Assembly (NCBI RefSeq): GCF_000718305.1
Contig: NZ_JOFQ01000007.1
Location: forward strand, 310,001-374,000
Direction: 5' to 3'
Source: Streptomyces niger
GTDB taxonomy: Bacteria > Actinomycetota > Actinomycetes > Streptomycetales > Streptomycetaceae
Length of the DNA stretch: 64,000 nucleotides
A program made the position numbers and the translations under genes. The stretch's first letter is position 1. The number at the start of each line of letters is the position of its first letter. Below the pieces are notes generated by a model that was not told the DNA's origin, did not search any database, and saw only the letters and a program-made list of their open reading frames with translations. This document shows positions 41,764-50,809 of the stretch, piece by piece.

Positions 41764-43557
41764 TCAGCCGCGGTACAGCGCCTCGATGTCCTCGGCGAAG
41801 TCCTTCGCGACGACGTTGCGCTTGAGCTTCAGGGACGGGGTGACGTGCCCCGACTCCTCGGTGAACTGGGTCGGCAGGACGCGGAACTTCCGGACCGACT
41901 CGGCGCGCGAGACCGCCGCGTTGCCGTCGTCCACCGCGCGCTGGACGGCGGCCAGCAGCTCGGGGTCCTCGGTGAGCTCCTCGGCGCTCTTGCCCACCTT
42001 GCCGTGCTCGGTGGCCCAGCGCGGCAGGAACTCCTCGTCGAGGGTGATCAGCGCGCCGACGAAGGGGCGGCCGTCGCCGACGACCATGCACTCGGCGACC
42101 AGCGCGTGCGCCCGGATGCGGTCCTCGATGACGGCGGGCGCAACGTTCTTGCCGCCGGCCGTCACCAGGATCTCCTTCTTGCGCCCGGTGATGGCCAGGT
42201 AGCCGTCCTCGTCCAGGGTGCCGAGGTCACCGGTGTGGAACCAGCCGTCGGACAGCGCGTCGGCGGTGGCCTGCTCGTTGTTCCAGTACGTCGTGAAGAG
42301 GTGCTCGCCGTGCAGCAGGACCTCGCCGTCGTCGGCGATGCGGACGACCGAGCCGGGCAGCGGCTGGCCGACCGTGCCGATCTTCTGCCGGTCCCAGGGG
42401 TTGAACGCGGTCGCCGCGCAGGACTCGGTGAGGCCGTAACCCTCCAGGACCGTGAAGCCGATGCCGCGGTAGAAGTGGCCCAGCCGCTCGCCCAGCGGCG
42501 CGCCGCCGGAGATCGCGTGCGTGGCCCGGCCGCCGAGGACGGACCGCAGCTTGGAGTAGACGACCCGGTCGAACACCTTGTGCTTCAGCTTCAGGGCCAT
42601 CGAGGGGCCCGCCGCGGTGTCCAGCGCGCGGCTGTAGGCGATCGCGGTGTCCGCGGCCTTGTCGAAGATCTTGCCCTTGCCGTCGGCCTGCGCCTTGGCC
42701 CGCGCGGTGTTGTAGACCTTCTCGAAGACGCGCGGTACGCCGAGCACCATCGTCGGCTTGAAGGCGGCCAGTTCGTCGGTGAGGTGTTTGATGTCCGCGA
42801 CATGGCCGAGCTTGATGGGGGCCATCACGGAGGCGACCTCGACCAGCCGCCCGAAGACGTGCGCGACCGGGAGGAAGAGGAGGACGGAGGAGTCGCCGGT
42901 ACGGAAGAGGGGCCGCAGCCGCTCGACGATGTTGCCGCACTCGGCGAAGAACGCGCGGTGGCTGAGGACGCAGCCCTTGGGGCGGCCCGTCGTGCCGGAG
43001 GTGTAGACGATGGTGGCGGGGGAGTCGGCGTCGGCGAGGGCGCTGCGCGCGTCCACCTCGTCGTCGGGCATCCCGTCGCCCGCGGCGTGCAGCCGGGCTA
43101 TCGCGTCCCGCTCGATCTGCCAGATGTTGGCCAGCGCCGGCAGCCGGTCGCGTACCGACTCCACCGCGGCCTCGTGCCCGGGCGTCTCCACGACGCAGGC
43201 CACCGCGCCGGAGTCGCCCAGTATCCACTGGATCTGCTCGGGCGAGCTGGTCTCGTAGACGGGGACGGTGACCGCGCCCGCGCTCCAGATGGCGAAGTCC
43301 AGCAGCGTCCACTCGTACCGCGTGCGGGACATCAGGCCGATGCGGTCGCCCGGCCGGACGCCGGAGGCGATGAGGCCCTTCGCCGCGGCACGCACCTCGG
43401 CGAGGAACGTGGCGGCGGTGACGTCCTGCCACTGGCCGGCGACCTTGCGGCCGATGACCGCGACATCGGGGTGCTGCGCGGCATTCCGGCGGATGAGATC
43501 CGTCAGATTGCCGTCCGCGGGGACCTCGTACAAGGCCGGAAGGCTGAACTCGCGCAA
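41764..43557 (-). CDS. Long-chain fatty-acid--CoA/AMP ligase (FadD15-like)
   Basis: 597 aa ANL superfamily enzyme. AMP-binding signature TIVYTSGTTGRPKGCVLSH, VLEGYGLTESCAATAFN, GWFHTGDLGTLDEDGYLAITGRKKEILVTAGGKNVAP. It activates a fatty acid with ATP and joins it to CoA. The start chosen is TTG 43557 (REFSLPALYEVPADGNLTD): GGAG lies 9 bases before it and no ATG or GTG is close. The frame continues upstream without homology. From memory its position beside the PimB-like gene matches fadD15 in mycobacteria. Confidence 0.9.
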   Translation of the reverse strand: MREFSLPALYEVPADGNLTDLIRRNAAQHPDVAVIGRKVAGQWQDVTAATFLAEVRAAAKGLIASGVRPGDRIGLMSRTRYEWTLLDFAIWSAGAVTVPVYETSSPEQIQWILGDSGAVACVVETPGHEAAVESVRDRLPALANIWQIERDAIARLHAAGDGMPDDEVDARSALADADSPATIVYTSGTTGRPKGCVLSHRAFFAECGNIVERLRPLFRTGDSSVLLFLPVAHVFGRLVEVASVMAPIKLGHVADIKHLTDELAAFKPTMVLGVPRVFEKVYNTARAKAQADGKGKIFDKAADTAIAYSRALDTAAGPSMALKLKHKVFDRVVYSKLRSVLGGRATHAISGGAPLGERLGHFYRGIGFTVLEGYGLTESCAATAFNPWDRQKIGTVGQPLPGSVVRIADDGEVLLHGEHLFTTYWNNEQATADALSDGWFHTGDLGTLDEDGYLAITGRKKEILVTAGGKNVAPAVIEDRIRAHALVAECMVVGDGRPFVGALITLDEEFLPRWATEHGKVGKSAEELTEDPELLAAVQRAVDDGNAAVSRAESVRKFRVLPTQFTEESGHVTPSLKLKRNVVAKDFAEDIEALYRG

Positions 43558-43808
43558 GACTGCTGCTCCTCGGTGGCCGCCGGCGTCACCACGCGGTGCG
43601 TCAGGCCGGCTGCGGTCCATGATCAGGCAGGGGGGATCGGACTGCCCGGACGTTACCCATCGGTATGCCTTCGGGGATAGGGGGTCCCGCCCAGATGTTT
43701 TATGCGTCACACATGTCCGGACGGCTGCTCCGCAGCGTAGTCGAGGTGTTCGGTGACTCGGAAGTAACCGCAGGTGGGCGCGGTCTCCCCGCGCCAGCTC
43801 AGGGGGCC

Positions 43809-43814
43809 TAATCT
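43809..43814 (+). promoter_or_regulatory. Candidate -10 element of a leaderless transcript
   Basis: TAATCT lies 7 bases before the ATG at 43822, so transcription would start at or next to the start codon. No ribosome binding site is seen between them. The -35 is not convincing. Confidence 0.4.
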
Positions 43815-43821
43815 GAGCCGT

Positions 43822-44583
43822 ATGCGCGTACATGTGGTCAGTGACGTACACGGCAACAGCAGGGACCTCGCCGCCGCCGGCGACGGCGCCGACGCCCTGG
43901 TCTGCCTCGGTGACCTGGTCCTCTTCCTGGACTACGCCGACCACTCGCGCGGCATCTTCCCCGACCTCTTCGGCACCGAGAACGCCGACCGGCTGGTCGA
44001 GCTGCGCACGGCGCGCCGCTTCGAGGAGGCCCGCGAGCTGGGCGCGAAGCTGTGGGCCGGGCGGGACAAGGACGCCGCCATCGAGGGCGCGGTGCGCAAG
44101 CAGTACGCCGAGATGTTCGCCGCGTTCCCCACTCCGACGTACGCCACCTACGGCAATGTCGATGTGCCCCGCCTTTGGCCGGAGTTCGCGGGTCCCGGCA
44201 CCACCGTCCTGGACGGCGAGCGGGTGGAGATAGGCGGTCGGGTCTTCGGGTTCGTGGGCGGCGGCCTGCGCACCGCGATGCGCACCCCCTTCGAGATCAG
44301 CGACGAGGAGTACGCCGCGAAGATCGAGGCCGTGGGCGAGGTGGACGTGCTGTGCACCCACATCCCGCCGGACGTCGCCGACCTCTGCTACGACACCGTC
44401 GCCCGCCGCTTCGAACGCGGCAGCCGCGCCCTCCTCGAGGCCATCCACCGCACCCGGCCGCGCTACTCCCTCTTCGGCCACGTCCATCAACCTCTCGTCC
44501 AGCGCATGCGGATCGGCCGGACGGAATGCATCAATGTCGGGCATTTCAACGCCACTGGGGCGCCGTTCGCGCTGGAGTGGTGA
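43822..44583 (+). CDS. Calcineurin-like metallophosphoesterase
   Basis: 253 aa. Metal-binding motifs in order: RVHVVSDVHGN (DxH), LVCLGDLVLFLD (GD), YATYGNVDVP (GN, in place of GNHD), VLCTHIPP (H) and FGHVHQPL (GHxH). These form the two-metal centre of phosphoesterases. The GNVD motif lacks the usual His, so activity may differ. Substrate unknown. ATG 43822 has no Shine-Dalgarno and is 7 bases after a -10-like TAATCT, suggesting leaderless translation. Divergent from fadD. Confidence 0.85.
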   Translation: MRVHVVSDVHGNSRDLAAAGDGADALVCLGDLVLFLDYADHSRGIFPDLFGTENADRLVELRTARRFEEARELGAKLWAGRDKDAAIEGAVRKQYAEMFAAFPTPTYATYGNVDVPRLWPEFAGPGTTVLDGERVEIGGRVFGFVGGGLRTAMRTPFEISDEEYAAKIEAVGEVDVLCTHIPPDVADLCYDTVARRFERGSRALLEAIHRTRPRYSLFGHVHQPLVQRMRIGRTECINVGHFNATGAPFALEW

Positions 44584-44780
44584 CCCGCCGGCGCCCGCCG
44601 GTACCCACCGCGCCCGCCGGTACCCGTGCCGTCCCGCGTCGCGCCCGCGGCCCGCGGGTCGGGGCGGCCCCCGCCGCGCGGTAGCCTTCAGCAGCAGGGT
44701 CGGCCCCGGTTCCCGCACCGTCGGCCCCGGCCCCCACGAGTCGGCGTACCGGCAGGAATCGGCATGGAGGAGTCACGGCG

Positions 44781-45251
44781 ATGGCCGAACACACCAGCTC
44801 TAGCATCACGATCGAGGCGGCGCCCGCCGATGTGATGGGAGTGATCGCCGACTTCGACCGCTATCCGGAATGGACCGGAGAGGTCAAGGAGGCCGAGGTG
44901 CTGGAGAAGGACGACCAGGGCCGCGCCCGGCAGGTCCGGCTGGTGCTGGACGCCGGCGCGATCAAGGACGACCACACCCTCGCCTACACCTGGACCGGCG
45001 AGCACGAGGTCAGCTGGTCGCTCGTGAAGTCCCAGATGCTGCGCGCCCTGGACGGCTCCTACCGCCTCGCGCCGGTGGCCGGCGGCAAGCACACCGAGGT
45101 CACCTACCAGCTCACCGTCGACGTCAAGATCCCGATGCTCGGCATGATCAAGCGGAAGGCCGAGAAGGTCATCATCGACCGCGCGCTCGCCGGCCTGAAG
45201 AACCGTGTCGAGGGCGGCGCCACGGGCTCCGACGAGGCCGCGCGCCCCTGA
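44781..45251 (+). CDS. SRPBCC-family (START-like) lipid/polyketide-binding protein
   Basis: 156 aa: SSSITIEAAPADVMGVIADFDRYPEWTGEVKEAEVL is the typical start of the START/Bet v1 fold (Polyketide_cyc), with a final long helix (MIKRKAEKVIIDRALAGLKNRVE) over the ligand cavity. Function likely ligand binding. GGAGGAG precedes ATG. Its stop overlaps the ArsA-like ATG (TGATG); the two adjacent genes are, from memory, similarly paired in mycobacteria (Rv2185c, Rv2184c). Confidence 0.85.
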   Translation: MAEHTSSSITIEAAPADVMGVIADFDRYPEWTGEVKEAEVLEKDDQGRARQVRLVLDAGAIKDDHTLAYTWTGEHEVSWSLVKSQMLRALDGSYRLAPVAGGKHTEVTYQLTVDVKIPMLGMIKRKAEKVIIDRALAGLKNRVEGGATGSDEAARP

Positions 45252-46453
45252 TGACACGCACGGTCCTCGTCACCGGTCCCGGCGGCGCGGGCCGCACCAC
45301 CGTCGCCGCCGCCACCGCCCTCGCGGCGGCCCGGCGGCAGCAGCGCACCTTGTTCCTCACCCTGGAGAGCGGCGTCCCCGAAGCGGTGCTCGGCACGCCG
45401 CTCTCCGGGGAGCCCGTCGCGCCGGCGCCCGGCCTCACCGCCGCCCGCGTCGACACCGCCGAACACTTCCGCCGCGAGTTCCTGGGCTTCCAGGAGCGCG
45501 CCGCCGCCGCGTTCGACCTGCTCGGCGCGACCCCGCTGGACGAGGACGAGCTCATCGAACTCCCCGGCGCGGAGATCTTCGCGCTGCTGCACGCGCTGCG
45601 CGCCGCCCACGAGGCCGGCAGCTGGGACCTGGTCGTCGTCGACCTGCCGCCCGCCGACCGGGCCGTCCGGCTGCTGGCCCTGCCCGAGCAGGCCCGCCGC
45701 GGGCTGCGCCGGCTGCTGCCCGCCGAACGCCAGGCGGCCCGCGCGCTCCGCCCGGTGCTCGCCCAGCTCGCCGGCGTGCCGATGCCCGCGCAGAAGGTGT
45801 ACGAGACCGCCGCGCGCTGGGAGAACGAGCTGGCCGCCGTCCAGGCGGTCATCGAGGCCCCCGGCACGACCGTGCGGCTGGTCGTCGAGCCGGGCCCGGC
45901 GGGCGCGGCCGACCTGCGCGCCACCCGCGCCGGCCTGGCCCTCTTCGGCCACCGCCTGGACGCCGTGGTCGCCAACCGGCTGCTGCCCGTGGGCTCCGCC
46001 GACCCCTTCCTGGCCGGGCTCTCCGGCCGGCAGCAGGTCGCGCTCAAGGCGCTGCGGGAGGAGTTCGCCGGGGTACCGGTGCACGAGGTGCCGCACCTGG
46101 GCCGCGACCCGCAGGGACAAGAGGAGCTGGCCGGGCTGCTCGACGGGGTGCCGGACGAGGACCCGGGGGAGAGCGCGGCGGCCGACACCGCCGACACCGC
46201 CGGGACCGTGGAGGACCGCCTCGCCACGGACGGGCTGCTGGTCTGGCGGCTGCCGCTGCCCGGCGCCACCCGCGACGCGCTCGGCCTGGTCCGGCGCGGC
46301 GACGAACTGATCGTCACGGTCGGCCCGTTCCGGCGCATCCGCACGCTCCCGTCCGTCCTGCGCCGCTGCACCGTCTCCGGCGCCGGGTTGCGCGACGGCG
46401 CGCTGCACGTCCGCTTCACCCCCGACCCGGACCTGTGGCCCCGCGACCGGTGA
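45251..46453 (+). CDS. ArsA/Get3-like ATPase with altered P-loop
   Basis: 400 aa. The N terminus RTVLVTGPGGAGRTTVAAATALAAARRQ follows the deviant Walker A pattern of ArsA/MinD ATPases (KGGxGKTT), but both lysines are replaced (GPGGAGRTT, residues 9-17). Later WDLVVVDLPPADRAVRLLALPEQ fits the Walker B/switch region, and the C terminus (WRLPLPGATRDALGLVRRGDELIVTVGPFRR) is a beta-rich HSP20-like domain, as in ArsA-family proteins of actinobacteria. ATP hydrolysis is uncertain. Possibly works with the SRPBCC protein. Confidence 0.82.
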   Translation: MTRTVLVTGPGGAGRTTVAAATALAAARRQQRTLFLTLESGVPEAVLGTPLSGEPVAPAPGLTAARVDTAEHFRREFLGFQERAAAAFDLLGATPLDEDELIELPGAEIFALLHALRAAHEAGSWDLVVVDLPPADRAVRLLALPEQARRGLRRLLPAERQAARALRPVLAQLAGVPMPAQKVYETAARWENELAAVQAVIEAPGTTVRLVVEPGPAGAADLRATRAGLALFGHRLDAVVANRLLPVGSADPFLAGLSGRQQVALKALREEFAGVPVHEVPHLGRDPQGQEELAGLLDGVPDEDPGESAAADTADTAGTVEDRLATDGLLVWRLPLPGATRDALGLVRRGDELIVTVGPFRRIRTLPSVLRRCTVSGAGLRDGALHVRFTPDPDLWPRDR

Positions 46454-46608
46454 CCGCAGGCGGCCGGCCCTGCCGAACGCCGGTGGGCACGCGGGGCAGC
46501 CGTACGCGGGAAAGCCGTGCAGGTCCGGGCTGAGGGGCGTGCGGGTACCGCCATTCCGGTAACGTCGAAAGCACCCGCCCTCCGACGTACCGCCGCCAGG
46601 AGCCCGTC

Positions 46609-47124
46609 ATGACCGATGACACCGAGCGCCCCGCCGACCACACCTCCCGGGCGGACGACGACGCCTGGGAGCAGGCCTGCGCCGAGGACCTGGCGGCGGA
46701 GCGCGCCCGCCGCCGCGCCGAGCACGGCCGGCAGCCCGGCAGCGCCGCCGAGGAGCTGCGCAAGCTCGCCGAGGCGGTCGGCGACCGCCTCGCGGGCATC
46801 CAGCTGCCCGGCGCGGTCGGCGGGGTGGCCGCCAAGGGCGCGGTCAACCACCTCCTCCAGCAGGCCAAGGCCGCCGTCGAGCCGGTCATCGAGCGCAACC
46901 CCGAGGTCTTCGACCACCTCGCGGCGGCCGGCTCCGAGCTGCTCGCCGCCTACCGCTCCGCCGTCGAGGCGGGCGAGCGCCGCTGGACCCGCGACGCCGC
47001 CGGCGGCCGGGACGCCACGGCCCGCGGCCCGCACGCGGACCCCGCGGAGGGCACCGACGGCGGGCCGCGCGGCGACGACGGCCCGGCGGGCACGTCCGGC
47101 AGCGAGCGGATCGACCTCGACTGA
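46609..47124 (+). CDS. DUF5304-like small acidic protein
   Basis: 171 aa. An acidic N terminus (DDTERPADHTSRADDDAWEQACAEDLAAERARRRAE), then an amphipathic, Ala/Leu-rich helical region (ELRKLAEAVGDRLAGIQLPGAVGGVAAKGAVNHLLQQAKAAVE) and a disordered Gly/Asp-rich tail. I take it as the Streptomyces DUF5304 family, function unknown. CAGGAG precedes ATG. It lies between the ArsA-like gene and glkA. Confidence 0.75.
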   Translation: MTDDTERPADHTSRADDDAWEQACAEDLAAERARRRAEHGRQPGSAAEELRKLAEAVGDRLAGIQLPGAVGGVAAKGAVNHLLQQAKAAVEPVIERNPEVFDHLAAAGSELLAAYRSAVEAGERRWTRDAAGGRDATARGPHADPAEGTDGGPRGDDGPAGTSGSERIDLD

Positions 47125-47246
47125 GGCCCTGCCGGGCCGGCCGCGCAACGGCAGGAGTCCGGCTGATGATCCTTCGGCCTCCGGTCGCCCCCCGGCTCCG
47201 GTACGGTTGTCCGTTGGCGGGGTACGACCGGAAAACTGAGGGACAC

Positions 47247-48188
47247 ATGGGACTCACCATCGGCGTCGACATCGGCGGCACGAAAATCGCGGCCGGCGTG
47301 GTCGACGAAGAGGGCACGATCCTTGAGACGTGCAAGGTGCCGACCCCGCCGACCTCCGAGGCGCTGACCGAGGCCATCGCCGACGCGGTCCGCACCGTCG
47401 GCGCGGACCACCAGGTGGAGGCCGTGGGCATCGGCGCCGCCGGCTACGTCGACGAGAAGCGTGCCACGGTGCTCTTCGCCCCGAACATCAACTGGCGCCA
47501 CGAGCCGCTCAAGGACAACGTCGAGCAGCGCGTCGGCCTGCCGGTCGTCGTGGAGAACGACGCCAACGCCGCGGCCTGGGGCGAGTACAAGTTCGGCGCC
47601 GGCCAGGGCCACAGCGATGTCATCTGCATCACGCTCGGCACGGGCCTCGGCGGCGGCATCATCATCGGCAACAAGCTGCGCCGCGGCCGCTTCGGTGTCG
47701 CCGCGGAGTTCGGCCACATCCGGGTCGTGCCCGACGGCCTGCTGTGCGGCTGCGGCAGCCAGGGCTGCTGGGAGCAGTACGCCTCCGGCCGCGCCCTCCT
47801 GCGCTACGCCCGGCAGCGCGCCTTCGCCACCCCGGAGAACGCCGAGATCCTGCTCGGCCTGGGCGACGGCACCTCCGAGGGCATCGAGGGCCGGCACGTC
47901 AGCGAGGCCGCCCGGCAGGGCTGCCCGGTCGCCGTCGACTCCTTCCGCGAGCTGGCCCGCTGGGCCGGCGCCGGCCTGGCCGATCTCGCCTCGCTCTTCG
48001 ACCCCTCCGCCTTCATCGTCGGCGGCGGCGTCTCCGACGAGGGCGAACTGGTCCTGGACCCGATCCGCAAGTCCTTCCGGCGCTGGCTGGTCGGCAACCA
48101 GTGGCGGCCGCACGCGCAGGTCCTCGCCGCCCAGCTCGGCGGCAAGGCCGGCCTCGTCGGCGCCGCCGACCTGGCCCGCCAGGGATAG
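47247..48188 (+). CDS. glkA: ROK-family glucokinase
   Basis: 313 aa. Phosphorylates glucose and, in S. coelicolor, is the key kinase of carbon catabolite repression. ATP motif LTIGVDIGGTKIAAGVVDEEG, catalytic VVVENDANAAAWGEYKFGAG, FGHIRVVPDGLLCGCGSQGCWEQYASG with the zinc-binding CGCGxxGCxE of ROK proteins. Nearly identical to the known Streptomyces GlkA. ATG 47247 with GAGGG upstream. Confidence 0.96.
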   Translation: MGLTIGVDIGGTKIAAGVVDEEGTILETCKVPTPPTSEALTEAIADAVRTVGADHQVEAVGIGAAGYVDEKRATVLFAPNINWRHEPLKDNVEQRVGLPVVVENDANAAAWGEYKFGAGQGHSDVICITLGTGLGGGIIIGNKLRRGRFGVAAEFGHIRVVPDGLLCGCGSQGCWEQYASGRALLRYARQRAFATPENAEILLGLGDGTSEGIEGRHVSEAARQGCPVAVDSFRELARWAGAGLADLASLFDPSAFIVGGGVSDEGELVLDPIRKSFRRWLVGNQWRPHAQVLAAQLGGKAGLVGAADLARQG

Positions 48189-48334
48189 GAAGCGCTCGCG
48201 CCCGAGGCCGCAAGGGGCAGTGCCCGGGCGGTCGCGTGCGCCGCTGCTGCCCGCCGCGCCTTCCGGGGCGTGGCGGGCAGTGCTCTACTCTGAGCCCGCG
48301 CGATCACCGGCCCCCGGCGAGAGGACCTGGCACC

Positions 48335-49084
48335 TTGAGCATGTTCCCCGAGTCCCGTACCGAGTCCGGCGGATCGGCCGTCGTCCGGGTGCTCAGCTAC
48401 AACATCCGCTCGATGCGGGACGACCGGGCGGCGCTCGCCAGGGTGATCCGGGCCTGCGCCCCCGACGTCGCGCTCATCCAGGAGGCGCCGCGCTTCTTCC
48501 GCTGGCGGAAGGCGGCGGCGGCCCTGGCCCGGGAGTCGGACCTGGTGTACGCCACGGGCGGCGCGACGGCCTGCGGCCCGATGATCCTCACCTCGCTCCG
48601 CGCCCACGTGGAGCGCGCCGAGGACGTCCTGCTGCCCAAGACGCCCGGCCTGCACCGGCGCGGCTTCGCGACCGCGGTGCTGCGCATCGGGGGGAGCCGG
48701 CTCGGCGTGCTCAGCGCGCACCTGAGCCTGAGCGCGGCGGAGCGGTACGAGCAGGCGGGGTTGCTCCTGGAGCGGCTCACGCTGCTGGATGTGGAGCACG
48801 CGGTGGCCGGTGGTGACGTCAACGACCGGCCCAAGGGCCGCAGCTTCCGGCGGCTGGCCGGGTCGCTGACGGACGCCTGGGAGGCCGCGCCGTGGGGCGG
48901 CGAGTACACCTCCACCCCGCACGATCCGCACCAGCGCATCGACGGGGTGTTCGCCACCTCCGGCATCGAGGTCCTCGCCTGCGGCGTGCCGATCGACCTG
49001 CCCGGTGTCACGGAGGCCGACCTGCTGGCCGCATCCGATCACCTGCCGGTGCTGGCGGCGCTGCGGGTGCCGGCCGCTTCCTGA
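48335..49084 (+). CDS. Endonuclease/exonuclease/phosphatase-fold protein
   Basis: 249 aa from TTG 48335 (GAGAGG is 9-10 bases upstream; ATG 48341 is the alternative). EEP fold motifs: VLSYNIRSMRDD (Asn), DVALIQEAPRFF (Glu, metal), GVLSAHLSLS (His), VAGGDVNDRPKG (GDxN), and ASDHLPVLAAL (SDHxP). These are metal-dependent phosphodiesterases acting on nucleic acids, lipids or sugar phosphates. No signal peptide, so it is probably cytoplasmic. Confidence 0.86.
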   Translation: MSMFPESRTESGGSAVVRVLSYNIRSMRDDRAALARVIRACAPDVALIQEAPRFFRWRKAAAALARESDLVYATGGATACGPMILTSLRAHVERAEDVLLPKTPGLHRRGFATAVLRIGGSRLGVLSAHLSLSAAERYEQAGLLLERLTLLDVEHAVAGGDVNDRPKGRSFRRLAGSLTDAWEAAPWGGEYTSTPHDPHQRIDGVFATSGIEVLACGVPIDLPGVTEADLLAASDHLPVLAALRVPAAS

Positions 49085-49114
49085 GCGGCCGGCCGCGGGC
49101 GGCGCCCGGCATCC

Positions 49115-49837
49115 TCAGACGACCGCGCCGCCCCCGGGCCGGGGCTCGTCGTCATCGTCGCTCTTCATACGGGCGACCAGCGTCGCGAAGCCGCCCAGGA
49201 AACCGCCGATGCCCAGCGTGGTGATCCACCACGTCACCGGCTGCTGGAAGACCATCACCAGGATGAGCAGCAGCGGGCCGCCGAGCAGCGCGATCCACGC
49301 AAACTTGGTCGTCACGTCGGCCTGCGGCAGCGGCGGTGGCTCGGGCGGGGTGAAGTGCCCCTCGTCGTCCTCGTCGAAGTCCTCGTCGGAGGGCTCGGCG
49401 GCCGACCAGTCGCGCGGCCCGACGCCCGGCGCGAACACCACGAAGCTGCCGGGCCGGTCGCCGGAGCCGCCGCCGGGCCGGTCGCCGGCACCGTTCTCCG
49501 GCCGCTCGGCGGGCGGCGCGTCGCCCGCGGCCTCCTCGGCGCCCGGCCGGGTCTCGGCCGCCGCCTCCAGCCCGGCGCCCGAGCCCTTCTCCGGCTCCGT
49601 GCCCAGCGGTCCGTCCGGCTTCTCCACCGGGCCCTTGTCCAGCCCCAGCTCCTTCTCCCAGTTCGCCAGGCCCTTCTCCAGGTCCAGCTCGGTCACCGGG
49701 CGATCCGCGTCCCCGGACATCGGCGCGGACGGCCGGTCCTCGGGCGCGGGGAAGGCCGGCTCCTCCCCGTAGGAGGCCACGATCTCGGCCCAGGCGGCGT
49801 CCTCGTCGAGAGGATCGCGCGGGTCACGCTCCCCCAC
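49115..49837 (-). CDS. Acidic protein with two C-terminal membrane helices, function unknown
   Basis: 240 aa. The first 175 residues are disordered, Pro/Gly/Glu/Asp-rich; then FAWIALLGGPLLLILVMVFQQ and VTWWITTLGIGGFLGGFATLVA form two helices, followed by a Lys/Asp-rich end. The GTG start (GERDPRDPLDEDAAW) lies inside the upstream esterase gene (14-bp overlap), so it is probably coupled to it. I do not recognise a function. Confidence 0.75.
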   Translation of the reverse strand: MGERDPRDPLDEDAAWAEIVASYGEEPAFPAPEDRPSAPMSGDADRPVTELDLEKGLANWEKELGLDKGPVEKPDGPLGTEPEKGSGAGLEAAAETRPGAEEAAGDAPPAERPENGAGDRPGGGSGDRPGSFVVFAPGVGPRDWSAAEPSDEDFDEDDEGHFTPPEPPPLPQADVTTKFAWIALLGGPLLLILVMVFQQPVTWWITTLGIGGFLGGFATLVARMKSDDDDEPRPGGGAVV

Positions 49838-50609
49838 TGGTGGTCGTCCCCTCCCTCTTCACGGCCGGTGCGAGGCGCGCGATGAAGTCGTAGGTGTCCT
49901 CGAAGATCTGCGCCGCGTCGTGGTCCAGGGTCGCGACGTGGTAGCTGCGCTCCAGCAGCTTCTGCCGCAGGTCCTTGGACGAGACCCGGCTCATGATGCG
50001 TTCGGAGTCGGCCGGCGGCACGACGTGGTCCTGCGGGCTGGTCATCACCAGCAGCGGCTGGGTGACCTGCGGCAGCTCGGCGTCGACCAGCCGGAAGAAC
50101 TGGCGCACGGAGTGCGCGGCGTGCAGTGGGACCCGGTCGTAGCCGGTCTCCATGGCGTTCGCCTGGCAGATGTCGCTGGTCAGGCCCTTGGTGCTGCGGA
50201 CGAGGTGGCGCAGCACGGGCAGCAGCGGGGCGGCCGCGTCGTGCACCTTGTTCGCGGGGTTCACCACGACCAGGCCGCTGATCGCGTCGCCGTGCCGCGC
50301 GGCGAGCCGCAGCGTCAGCGCGCCGCCCATGGACAGGCCGCAGACGAAGACCTGGTCGCAGCGGGCGGTCAGGTCGCGCAGCTCCCGGTCGACCTCGGCG
50401 TACCAGTCCTGCCAGGTGGTGATCTGGAGGTCCTGCCAGCGGGTGCCGTGCCCGGGTAGCAGCGGCAGCGAGACGGTGAGGCCGCGCGCCGCGAGGTACT
50501 CGGCCCAGGGACGGACGGACTGCGGGGAGCCGGTGAAGCCGTGGCAGACGAGGACGCCGACCTGCCCGCCTTCATGGCGGAACGGCTCGGCCCCGGGAAG
50601 GAGCGGCAC
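49824..50609 (-). CDS. Alpha/beta hydrolase (carboxylesterase-like)
   Basis: 261 aa from GTG 50609. Oxyanion and lid area VLVCHGFTGSPQSVRPWAEYLA, nucleophile elbow FVCGLSMGGALTLRLA, Asp in VMTSPQDHVVPP and His in SYHVATLDHDAAQIF: the full triad is present. It resembles Streptomyces/Bacillus Est30-type carboxylesterases. The start was set where GGAG is 7 bases upstream and homology begins (PLLPGAEPFRHEG). Overlaps the downstream gene by 14 bp. Confidence 0.88.
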   Translation of the reverse strand: MPLLPGAEPFRHEGGQVGVLVCHGFTGSPQSVRPWAEYLAARGLTVSLPLLPGHGTRWQDLQITTWQDWYAEVDRELRDLTARCDQVFVCGLSMGGALTLRLAARHGDAISGLVVVNPANKVHDAAAPLLPVLRHLVRSTKGLTSDICQANAMETGYDRVPLHAAHSVRQFFRLVDAELPQVTQPLLVMTSPQDHVVPPADSERIMSRVSSKDLRQKLLERSYHVATLDHDAAQIFEDTYDFIARLAPAVKREGTTTSGGA

Positions 50610-50809
50610 CGAAGGACTCCGTTCGGTAAAGAGGAAGCGCCGGCCTGCGGCGAGAGCTGGTAACTGCAGGGTACGCAAAGCTCAGCCGCCCGGATAGGTC
50701 CGCAGGGCGGGGGTGTGCCGTGCGGGCGCGGCCGCGGTGCCATGCACGGTGAGAGGGGCGGGGCACCGGCCGGGTTAAGGTCTTTGCGTCAGACACAGAA
50801 GGAGTGGCG

